In this document: positions 1 to 10,300 of the stretch, piece after piece
How positions within the stretch are numbered: the first letter of the stretch is position 1
Layout of the letters: every line of letters starts with the position of its first letter
NCBI GenBank assembly: GCA_000934455.1
Contig: KN884498.1
Span: forward strand, 76,940 to 113,201
DNA: 36,262 nt
Direction of reading: 5' to 3'
Source: Apostichopus parvimensis
Lineage: Eukaryota > Echinodermata > Holothuroidea > Aspidochirotida > Stichopodidae
Program-made: the position numbers and the translations under genes
The notes under the pieces: generated by a model
The model's database searches: none
What the model saw: only the letters and a program-made list of their open reading frames with translations
Told to the model about the DNA's origin: nothing

Positions 1-383
1 GGCCAACAATATAGTAATTCTCTTTTTCAACCACCCCATCCCATTCAAACCTATCCCTGGAAAGCATTTAATACCTAACATAGCTTAAGGCAAGGAATAA
101 CATTGTACTAATTGACAAATTCATTTCATTGTTCTTATATTAGAGTAAACACAATTTATGAATCCATGTAAGCTGCAAAGAAAATTAGAAGCATGAGGAG
201 GGTTTATCTATATTATTGGGAAGTAATTGCATCATGTATTAACAGGGGAAAAAACGATTCTGAAGAATATTCCATACCCCCCCCCCCACCCCAATCTGTT
301 TGGATTCCAAATTTAATTTGGAGCCAAGGAGATTAGGAGGAAAAAGAGATGTGCATGGAAAGACTTCTTTTGTTTTTACTAAC
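1..383. other. Left-edge HPS4 intron, no exon recognised
   Basis: This is downstream of HPS4 exon 4 in gene direction. It holds a C-run near 281-289 and A/T-rich sequence. No stretch continues the HPS4 reading with correct phase. Confidence 0.5.
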
Positions 384-491
384 CTGCATAATTCTTTGAA
401 CTGATCCTTGAAAAAACTTAAAAAGGCTGCATAAATTTCTTAGTTTCTGTAGAGCTATAGCATCTGGTGTATTGAAACTGCTTGCCAGAGC
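384..491 (-). CDS. HPS4: HPS4 coding exon 4 (last one seen)
   Basis: Acceptor CTGTCTAG, donor CAG|GTTAGT; 108 nt, 36 codons, phase 0; only one of the three frames is open. It encodes TPDAIALQKLRNLC followed by FKFFQGSVQRIM, the helix of the longin domain that precedes the FxFxxGxV turn in HPS4. Confidence 0.75.
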
Positions 492-3400
492 CTAGACAGA
501 GAATTGGTAAAGTAAGAATAAATGTGACTCTTTGATATGACGTGACATGAGAGGAAAGACTGATGTAAAAACATTACAAGAATATATATGACCCACAATT
601 ATGTAAACAATTCCATGTGCAACATGATCTGCTTGCAGAATGCACCTAGAAGTGACCCAACTGCACTCATAGATGGCCCTTTCCCCCTCCTCCCTCTGTA
701 TTTCAACATTACATCATTTATATAGCAACCAGGTGATATCTTTAATTAACACAGAAGAAAAACACTGGGTAACCTGAACCAATGCAATAGAGTAACAGGG
801 TGTGATTTATGCTTCATGGAAACAAACCCTTCTATTTAATTTTTTTCTCTTGCTTTTTTAACCACTTTAACAACCGTAACCCACATTGCTTAAGGCAGAG
901 CTAGCTGGTTGTGATATTTGGGTAACTTTCTGCAACCAAGTACCTTCGAACATAGACTACATTTTTTAGTTTATTTCAGATGTTATTTTCTTCATATCAG
1001 ATCTTTATAATCTACTGAATGTCATATTTTTGATACAACTCTGTATGAGCAAATGAAAACCATGACTCCTCACTAGATTCACACAAGTTAACTTCAGCAA
1101 TGTTCTGCACAAATCTAGAAAATTTATTTAGCCTGCCAGCACTAGTCTGTGAATTTCATTTTAACTTGAACTTCTGCAAAACTGCAGTGAAGCTTAAAAG
1201 CTTCTGCTGGAAAGCTTCTGCTAGAAAAGTTACTTAGCCTGCCAGCACTAGTCTGTGAATTTCATTTTAATTTGAACTTCTGCAAATCTGCAGCGAAGCT
1301 TAGCCAGAAAAAGGAACCTCTCTGTCGGTGAAGTTTTTATTTTCACCTTTCAACTTCGTTATGGGTAAATAGTAAATACTGGGGTTTGTAACTTAGGCAA
1401 AAGAGAACGCTCACCATAGTAAAGCGACCTTCATGCATTGTGGCAATCTTCATTTTCTTTAGACAGTATAATTGTGGTTTGCTGGCCACTAAGTTTTGCA
1501 TGAAACTGACCATGGCCATAACCTGTCCACTGAATAGACACTGAGCATCCTCAGAGACCTGTTAGATGGAGAAGACAAGATCAGATTCAATGGACCTCCA
1601 ATAAGAATGACAACCACTCTAAGCGAGAGGTAAGTTTTATCACATTGACAGGAAAAGAAATGGAAAACTTATTAAAAGCACACTACACTAACTGAGAATA
1701 CAATGGGACTAAATGAGCTGCTAAAAGTATTTGAAAACTGATCATAACCTCCACCCAACGATCATAAAAACTGATACATGATATTGTAAGGAGTAAGATC
1801 AATTCATTTTAGAGGTGTATTCAGGAGATAAGAAAGTAGCAATCTGCAGGAAAGGAACAATACTGTGAAAGATAATGTGAACATGTATGCATTACTATCA
1901 TTGAACTGCTGTGGTTTTCATTCAACACTAGCTTTGAGAACATATCTCTTTTGAGTTGAGTTACATGATAGCATCTCTGAACAATTAAGTCATGTCATAG
2001 GTCATTTGAATATTGCTCCCCAGTCCAAATATGCTAGAAAATACTCAAAAATCATCAACTACTCTATTTTTATTTCTACTGCTACATGCGGAGCATCGTA
2101 TCTCACCAAGACACTTATAGTATTTAATTAACCCTTCTCAATATTTTTGAGTGTATTGATTACAAGAAAATGTTTTGGGGCAATTTTACCATGTTTAACT
2201 TTGTTCAACATGTAAGTGGATTCCCCCTCAATCTAAATGAGATATCTAAATGCCTAATGCAAATTAACTGCTAGTACATATAGTGAGTTATTGACAGTTT
2301 CATCAAGTAAAAGAAGCTTTGTATCCCGCAAGTTAGATGGAAAAGTTTGAATTTTCCACTTCAAACAAGTAAAGTCTAATTTTATCATACAACTTCAACA
2401 GAATAAACTTGCAGTTATATGCACAGGTACCTTCTCTTTCCTTTTAAGGATTAATTATTGTATGTGCACCAGATTTTGGCACATTCAATTTCAAAATGCA
2501 ACTATATTGCTTGCCAAAATATCAGATATGTATCCACAACGTATGTTTATAAATATAATATATTTACAGTTGAAACATGGTTATGAATTTACTTACGTGT
2601 GGTGATTCAGGGTAGAAGTACACCAAAGCAAGTTTTGGGTCATCTTCTTCCCTTTTAACAATTTCATGATCATAAATAAAAAATGTCCTTGAGAAACTGG
2701 GGAAGACAAGAAAATAGCTATCTAGATCAAGTTATTGGAAAAGGTGAAGGTTTTGCTCAGAAAGTTTCATATCAATATACATACTGGGAAAAAATGCAGT
2801 ATGATCACAGAAAACAGTAGCAAACAGAATCACTTTTCTCAATTAACTTTATAGTACCAAATATGACATCTATGGAAGCTGACAATAAGAACATCCTGGT
2901 TCAAAAATCCAACACGAACCAAGATTGTTTTTTCTTGGTCTATTCAAATTGTTGCTGTGAAGAAATGTTGAGCATGCAGTGAGTATAGTCTTACAATGAA
3001 TTGGGTTTTTCTGGATTTTGAAATGCGAAATGTTATCTGATTCTGTAAATTTCACTAATGTTTGGTGGAATGCATAAAGAAATTTGAGTGCCAAAAATAC
3101 ATCAACTTTTTTTTAATGCTTTTCAATATTCTGTGTTTTGGAAAATTGATAAAAGTTAGAGAATAACAGAAATAAAAACAGACTAAGGACACATTTAAAA
3201 AACAAACTGATGGACAGAGAGCTAAATTATGTACAGAAATAAACAGAGCAAAATTAGACAAAACAAAGGATGGCAAGATAAAAGAGAGATGTGATGATAG
3301 GAATAATCACGTAACACTTACATCATGTATCATTTACATAATTTACCTACAATATACAGGCTTTTTGCATGCAGAACATGAGCAGTTAACAGTTTTTGCT

Positions 3401-4073
3401 CTCTAGGAGAAAAATCATTTTGGGGTGAATTTGAAGTGCTAAATTTCAAATAAAAGAAGGAGTTACTGTATATCTAGGCACTTTCTTGGCAACATGCGAT
3501 ATTAACTTTCACACTTTTGTATTGTCCCAAACTTCATGTTGGTCAAGCTGAATTTTTTGTTTGCCCCTGGAAGATTTCTGTTTGTTATTCAAGTAGTATT
3601 ATCAGCAGCATTTTTGTTTTGTTTTGTGGCAAAGATGCTTGGCTATATGTACTGTACAATGCTAGGTCTCTATTCCTTTCATATTCGACTTTGAACGAAA
3701 AGGGGACCAAGACTTTGTAGTTTGTACAACTTTGACTCTTCGGAATGAAACTCTAGGTTATAAACACAGGCTTCAAGTACATCGGCTTCCTCCGTAATAT
3801 ACTACACTATTTATAGTATACCGCACTCACGTACTTTACGATCTAACTCCGTTCCGCTTTCGCGTAACCGCTACCAACGCATTTTTTTATGGGTTAGAAT
3901 GAATACAGAAGTCTATCGAAAGAAATCAATGTCAAATGTGTAGTTAAAAATGCCAAAAATGCATAGAAGAAGTGTTAGAATAAATATCAATGGGATGAAT
4001 CGTTAAAATAGTTCGAAAGTCAGAAAGAACCATGAAATTATCACCTCCAATTTGGCCAAACTTTCGAAGCCAT
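384..4073 (-). CDS. HPS4: HPS4-like BLOC-3 subunit, N-terminal part (gene continues beyond the left edge)
   Basis: Spliced model, minus strand: 4073-4045, 2696-2597, 1558-1415, 491-384, all with AG/GT borders and matching phase (29 nt, then 100, 144 and 108 nt), giving the first 127 residues. The product reads as the first longin domain of HPS4: FFIYD followed by VKREEDDP and YFYP (about residues 14-39), then SGQVMAMV, LKKMKIA and FKFFQGSV. These line up in order and spacing with the N-terminus of vertebrate HPS4. HPS4 with HPS1 forms BLOC-3, the guanine-nucleotide exchange factor for Rab32/Rab38 in biogenesis of lysosome-related organelles. The short first exon (MASKVWPNW plus a split Ser) supplies the Trp pair seen before FFLYD in the human protein. 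The related longin protein CCZ1 is the main alternative, but the VKxE-xDP-x-x-A spacing fits HPS4 better. The C-terminal part lies outside the window. The gene is head to head with MYO19. Confidence 0.75.
1128..1302. repeat. Direct duplication of about 69 bp in HPS4 intron 3
   Basis: Copies at 1128-1196 and 1234-1302 (period 106) start TTAGCCTGCCAGCACTAG and differ at about three positions. The 37-bp spacer holds two shorter tandem AAGCTTCTGCT units. The copies are close to identical, so the duplication is fairly recent. No coding meaning seen. Confidence 0.9.
1415..1558 (-). CDS. HPS4: HPS4 coding exon 3
   Basis: Acceptor CTAACAG, donor ATG|GTGAGC; 144 nt, 48 codons, phase 0 on both sides. 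It encodes SGQVMAMVSF and LKKMKIATMHEGRFTM, matching the CGQI...LRKLKFAIKVDGDY region of human HPS4 in order. Confidence 0.78.
1559..2596. other. HPS4 intron 2
   Basis: About 1.0 kb of AT-rich intron between coding exons 2 and 3. No exon, RNA gene or recognisable mobile element seen. Confidence 0.6.
2597..2696 (-). CDS. HPS4: HPS4 coding exon 2 (start of first longin domain)
   Basis: Acceptor TTCCCCAG, donor CAC|GTAAGT; 100 nt. It encodes FSRTFFIYD...VKREEDDP...YFYPESPH, the first beta strand and following turn of the HPS4/CCZ1-type longin fold. Confidence 0.78.
2697..4044. other. HPS4 intron 1
   Basis: About 1.35 kb. The small open frames here have no recognisable protein content. A locally CpG-richer patch lies near 3830-3880, about 200-240 bp from the promoter, and may be regulatory; this is weak. 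Confidence 0.5.
4045..4073 (-). CDS. HPS4: HPS4 coding exon 1
   Basis: The start codon is at 4073-4071. The exon encodes nine residues, MASKVWPNW, plus two bases (AG) of a Ser codon finished by the first base of the next exon. The donor is AG|GTGATA. The phase match and the Trp-x-x-Trp before the FFIYD block support it, but the exon is very short and rests on inference. Confidence 0.6.
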
Positions 4074-4085
4074 TCGGATGTCTAC

Positions 4086-4105
4086 TCATGTGATTAGTCA
4101 TGTGA
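4086..4105. promoter_or_regulatory. Twin TCATGTGA E-boxes
   Basis: Two identical octamers spaced 12 bp start to start (4086-4093 and 4098-4105). TCATGTGA is the M-box/E-box form recognised by MiT/TFE factors (MITF, TFEB, TFE3) and other bHLH-zip proteins. Binding is inferred. Confidence 0.5.
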
Positions 4106-4107
4106 TG

Positions 4108-4119
4108 TATTTATAAATA
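4108..4119. promoter_or_regulatory. Palindromic TATA element
   Basis: TATTTATAAATA is its own reverse complement and reads TATAAATA on both strands. At the usual 25-31 bp spacing, initiation would fall near 4138 for MYO19 and near 4089 for HPS4, leaving a leader of about 87 nt for MYO19 and only about 16 nt for HPS4. Confidence 0.55.
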
Positions 4120-4224
4120 TTCATCAGACTTGCCAAGCTGAACTCATTTCTGATTGGTTAAATCAATGTATACCAATTTAAATCACCGATGCAGTGATGT
4201 TGTTGCAATAAAAACAGCAACACC

Positions 4225-4308
4225 ATGGAGGCGATCGTAGCGAACGTCTTGAAAAATCAGTCAGAAAACTTATGTAGAGAAAGAATTACAACATCTAAGA
4301 AGAAAAAG
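4225..4308 (+). CDS. MYO19: MYO19 coding exon 1
   Basis: Start ATG at 4225 in the good context CACCATGG; 28 codons ending KKKK, donor AAG|GTATAT, phase 0. It encodes a poorly conserved N-terminal extension. It is the first ATG after the promoter elements and joins in frame to exon 2, but homology alone does not fix the start. Confidence 0.7.
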
Positions 4309-7300
4309 GTATATTGCAATAAAATGAATATGTTTTTGACTACATTAATTCGTGTATCCATCATAAAGGAATAGTGTTGTTCGTCGTAAGGCCAACTTTG
4401 ATGCATTGCATTGGTAGTAGTACTACTACTAGTAGTACGACTACTAGTTCCACTAATCAAACACATCTTATATCAAGCCATATAACCGTTTTGGTAAAAA
4501 TTGCAGTGTCAATAAGGGAGTACACCATGTTATTTTTCAAATCCCAATAAAAGGGAATGAGTCTATAATGCATCCATACAACCATTAGAGTTTTCAGATT
4601 CCCCAACCTAAGAGTATGATTATGTCCAACACCAGGCTGGGCCTCGCAAGCTATCACTTATCAGTTGTTGAGCGATGTGTTCAATCAAATGGAACAATGA
4701 GACTGAATATTGCAGAGTTCATATTTTATATCATATAAGGTTATGGTGATCTGCAAAACATAAGATTTAATTTGGAAGTGAACATGCACAGTAAATTACT
4801 TATACCTCTGATCATGTTTGTTCTTTGTCTCTCAAGAACATCAAGGAAATACTTGAGAACAGTGCTAGAAGAACTATAGATTCAGGCAATAATATAGTGT
4901 TCAAATGTTTTTGTAGTAGTTTTGAAGGTGCTGAACTTGCTCTTATGAAATAATATGATTCCTATGTACAAAAACTGCTATACATATTTGTAGCTGTATA
5001 CCATTTTGCGATGCCATGCCAGATAAATTATGCCCTGAGATTCATTCAGCTCATCGCCCAGCAGCCAAGTGAATAGCAAGGTATTACAAAACCTTTTGTC
5101 CAGCAATTAATTTAAACGATCCTAACACAATTTCAAGACTTGAATATGAAGTGCAAAGTGAGGATTCAACACAATCGGTATTCATGTTACATTCACTAGG
5201 GTGAATAACAGACCTGTACTTCTTTGAAGAATATGCAAAATATTCTTCCCACTACAACACATGACCTGTTGCAAGAAATAACTAATAGTGTTAGTCCTTA
5301 TTCACCTGGCTTCCAGCACTACATAATGCATTTCCTTGTTTGCCTGGCAGTCGGGTGAGTAGTGAGGGCTCTTTACCTTCTTCTGCTTCCGTGTGAATAA
5401 CATGATGCATGTTTCAGCTCATGATGATTAACACAATTCTCATTTCTTCATTTTTATAAGGTCTCGCATTCCTCAAAATCGGATAGAAAGGATGTATGGG
5501 CTAAAGAAGAAGAGCAGAAACTTTCATCAGTTCAAGATTTAACCAAGTTAAGGCCACTAACAGATAAAAATGGTAATAGGCTATACTAGCTATCTCTATT
5601 ACTGTTCTATTTAATCCAACTGGTATGGAAAATGTTCATAACTTTAATGGTATGAAAGGAACAGTTACAATATTTAGTCGGTTACTTCTAAGATATGAGT
5701 GTGTTCTCACATAACGTTATCATGCAGTTTCCTTTTTGTTTCATAGTTGTCACCAACTTGGTATATTGCTTTGCATTTAGTGAATAAATATTAAATGCCT
5801 TTATATAATTTTGTCAAGATTGCAAATCATCAGTCTTTTCATCAACTTGTTTGAGGTCAACTTAATAGCACATTACAGGAAAATAATTGACTGATCACTT
5901 ACCAAAGTACTTTATGTTCAAACTTCCATAATTGTCTGTGATGTTTATTTAATATGAAAAAACATTTTGCTGTTTTATATTGCCAAATGGATATCAATGT
6001 GTACATGCCATCTTTCATTCTTTTCTCTTTTTCGTTTCAGTTTTGCGTTGCTTAGAGGCAAGATACTTGACAGATAATATCTGCAGTAAGGCAGGCATTA
6101 CTCTTATCGTTGTGAATCCTTTTAAGTCCATTCCTGGAATGTATGAACCCGTTCAGATAAAGAAGTACTATGAAGGAAACTGCAAGGTTTGTTAGTTGGT
6201 TTAAACATGTTTCTGTGATCTATGGAGAGTATTATTTCCATGTGTGCAAATTGTAACAATTGTGTCTCTCTATTTGGAAAACTGTTCTGTATCATTTGTC
6301 CATGTACAGTACATGAGAAAAGTTGGTGTGCGTCCACATGTGGCAAGTATCTTCTGTCTGTAAATATCAGTGGTGCCATTGTCTGTATGTACACTGGAAT
6401 TTTAGGTTGTATTTCCTGCATTTATAGATATTAAAGCAGCTTCTTGCGTCCTTTTCATATGATTTTCTCAACCTCACTGACTCCATGATGCCATAACAAC
6501 AGACATAACTAGTTTATCAATTCAAATCTTACTTCAAATGGTGGCATAAAAGTTGAAAAATTTACAACTTACAACATTTTTTTTTTCTCGAAGATATTTT
6601 CCGTTAGGAGCCGCAATAGACCTCGCCCCTACATTTAAACTCTGAACGTCATTGACCAATACTAGTGGGTTTGGGAGAACTGTAGGAATTTCTTCGGAAG
6701 ACACTTTACTCATTATCTGTAGAAGTCCTTAATTTCTCACCAACTAACGCTGTTGGAACTTGGCAGGGATAAAAACTTGGCTAAAATCTTAGTTTGCTGT
6801 TTTGTGATTGATAGATGTAAAACTCAATGGACATGTCACAAATGTGGAAAACGGAGACCAAACGCAAAATTCTGCTTTAAACAGGGAATAATATTATTTG
6901 GAATTGCAAAAGCTGGTTAAATTGCTTTACAAGTGAAAAGATGTATATCAGTGTTGTACTCAAGAACCATATATATTATAAGAGACAAACTTCAGAATGG
7001 ACACAAAGTTTCCCTGCAAAAGATATGGTATGATGTATCATCATAGTTGATAAGTCTATTACATGCCACAAACATCACATGTAGACCACATTACTTATTT
7101 CAGTATTATAACCATTCAAATTATGCGACCCTTGCTGACATTCCACGAGTGTAATGCAATTTATATTTACCTACCTAGGCATATTGTAAAGAACGAAAAT
7201 CTATCATTCTTGGGGTATTTTTATGAATTTTTTCTTTTATTTTTGTATATAGGCGTTACCACCTCACATATTTGCAACCACAGACAATGCTTACAGTGCA

Positions 7301-10300
7301 ATGAAATTAGGCTTGGGGCAGGTGAACCAATCCATAATTGTTAGTGGAGAGAGTGGAGCTGGTAAGGTAAGTAACTTACAGTTCATATCATTCTTTACAG
7401 ATGGTAATTGGAATTATTAAGTTGAAGTAAATAACCTAGTCTGAGATGTGAATAATGTATAATATATAGAACTTGTGAAACAAAGCACACTGAGATTACT
7501 TGCAAATTCATAGTTTCTCCCATTTTTGAGGTATAACATATCCAAGTTGTTTACTCACACTAGGAAATTTAAAAGAACCTAGACTAGTTTCCCTAGATGA
7601 GAATCAGGAGAGATGTTACTATCTTACTTAGAGTAATTAATTACAAGTCAACAAGTGTAGTACGGTGCTTGGACAAGTTTTTTCAAAAAGAAGTCTATTC
7701 CTTGAGCACTTTCATCAGGACCTTTCTTGTAGTTAGTTACTTTATTGAATCTGGTGGTAAATCTGGATTTATAATAATAATTATAATAATAATAATAACT
7801 GGATTTGTAACTTAAGAAAAGAAATGCAACTGTCTGCTTTAACAGTGGATGGATCATTTAACTTAAAAAAAAACAAAGACTTACAAAAGTCAGAATGGTA
7901 CTTCCAACCACGGAAATACAGAGGAGAGGATGTTCTTGGAGTCATGGAAATAGAGGGGGATGGGGGGGGTGGGGGTTGGGAGAAGTAGTGGGACTATATA
8001 TACAGTACCATCAATGTTGTAATGTCACTATTGTTAACTTCTCGTGAGATAATGCATTCTGCACACAATCTTGATGAAGTTGATTTGTTTGTTGTACAAT
8101 AGGTACAGTAGTAGCAGTTGTATGGCAAGCCATACTGCAGGAAGGCCAAAAAAATAGAGATTGCAAACATAAGATTGTGTGCCTACTGTACGTTGCCATG
8201 GTGTTAACAAGTTAGCTTATACAGTTGCTATGGAAAATAAACTGTTTTAAAGGGATGTTTTTTTCCTTCTGTGGTGACAAGATGTTGACAGTACAAGTAA
8301 GATGAAGGATTTAGGAATTTAGGGAAACTGAAAGCTATACAGTACGTCGCAGGCTAGATTCCATTCTCTCTCAGTTTTGCACAATCCAAAAGGAAATATC
8401 GATAACAAGTTTTTTCCCTGCTTCTATTTTTACTCAGACCTGGACGACTAGATGTTTGATGAAATATTTAACATCACTTGCCGAGTACAACCCAAGGTAA
8501 TTGCTATAAATAGCTTAAGAAATTTAATTTATGTTTAAAATCAATCTCTAACACTTTTGAGTAATGCTCCACATATTTTCAATAGTGGTTGTTCTGGTGG
8601 AAGAGTTCAAGGAATTATTCTCAATTTCACTGGACGACTCTAGACATTTCAAACAAACTATGAATTTACTGAAATTAAGTCACAATGGGTACACAATACA
8701 TATTGTAACAGTTGTGTGAAATCACTTATCAAATGCGTGTAGGGCTGATCTCTTCCAGGCTTCATACCCCCTCCCCCCACCCCTTCCCTAACCCTTCTGA
8801 AAAACAATTTCTGGAAAGATTAACTGAATCAACCTAATGACTAAAGCAAAAACAGAAAATCAATATATAAATTTTATGACACATTTTTATACACTTTCTT
8901 CCTAGTGGATTTTCACCATCTCCAGTCCATTGCATTGAAAAACGGATTCTCGACTCAAATCCAATATTAGAAGCTTTTGGTGAGTAATTGGGACAACATT
9001 ACAAATAGAAAGGAATTACACTGACTGGCTGTTAAGTGGCTCTTGTAGTCATCTTGTGTTAACTTTTCATCGAGAAAGTTTCAAGGTTAGCAGTATTACA
9101 TTCAGGAGCCGGAAACTGATTAATTAAAAATTTCTTGTCTAGTACACTCCTTTTAGACAGAGATGATATTGTCATTCCTTCATATTTGCCATCATCTGCA
9201 AAAGATGTGTTTTTTTTTTGAGGTGTTCAACACCACAGGCCTGTGCCCGAGAGTATTACCAGGACTAGTTTTGGAGAGGATAAAGTAAAAGCAAAGCATA
9301 AAAGATAAACTATTGCTTCATGATATCCTAAATCTCCCTTTCCCTTCCTTCACAATTTTTTATTCTTTTGTTTTTGTTTACATTTCCCTTCTTCATTGTA
9401 GAATGTTTATTTCTTCCTTTTATATCAAATTCTATTGTCTTATTTATTTCATTTCTCCAGGCAATGCAACAACTCAAAGAAATCACAACAGTAGTCGATT
9501 TGGAAAATACATCAAATTACAATTAGATAGGTTCGTGGTTTATGTTTCTGTTTTATGCCGTATAAGATCGTAAGATGGTTGTGACTTTTTTTTTAAGCTT
9601 ATTTTCATTTGCATAGGTAATGAAATTCTTTGTAACATTTGTGTCTCCAAAGTTACAAAATGTTAATATTCTGCCAAGAAAGTGAACACGTCTATTCCAA
9701 AATTCTGAGGCCTCCTTAATTAATTTCGATAATTGGTTGGCATTTTTAGGTGAAATAGGTTGCCTACCAATAGTATTTTCAAGTTTTAAGTATGAATAAA
9801 TTTATTCCAGTCGCTACTTTTCATAATATTGTTGCCTCATCATGTTTTCTTGTTTTGCTTTCTTTTCATCGTTACTTATTCATAGACGTCCTATGTAAGC
9901 ATTTCATGGTTAAGATTCATATCTCTGAATAACAGAGTTTGTTTTGCTGGTGATGGCAATATGTCATCATCATCATCATCATCATCATCGTCATCATCAT
10001 CATCATCATCATAATCATCATCATCAACATCATCATCATAATCATCATCATCAACATCATCATCATAATCATCATCAACATCATCATCATCAACATCATC
10101 ATCATCAACATCGTTATTATGATTACTTTTATTTTGATTATTATTATTGCTGTTATTGTTCATTGTTTGTTTTTGATTGTATTTTGTTGTTTATTGTTAT
10201 TTATTTATGTCTTTGTCCTCTTATCTTTGACAGATCTGGATTTATTATTGGTGCTTCAATCCAAACCTACCTCCTTGAGAAAACAAGAGTTGTACATCAA

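Larger units (their letters stand above)
4074..4224. promoter_or_regulatory. Putative bidirectional HPS4/MYO19 promoter
   Basis: This is the whole 151 bp between the two divergent start codons. Both 5' untranslated regions must begin in it unless non-coding upstream exons exist. It contains two TCATGTGA E-boxes (4086-4093, 4098-4105), a 12-bp palindrome TATTTATAAATA (4108-4119) that is a TATA box on both strands, a reverse CCAAT box (ATTGG, 4153-4157, in the NF-Y context CTGATTGGTTA) and a forward CCAAT box (4173-4177). The elements are seen; promoter function is inferred. Confidence 0.65.

Noticed and set aside
140..172. A fifth HPS4 exon after a CTTTGCAG acceptor on the minus strand
   Set aside because: In the required phase it reads only 11 codons before a stop, and none matches HPS4.
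384..4073. Assignment of the left gene to CCZ1
   Set aside because: CCZ1 shares the FFIY start and an LFNG-like helix, but the VKxE/DP/YFYP spacing and the LKKMKIA block fit HPS4 better. A profile search would decide.
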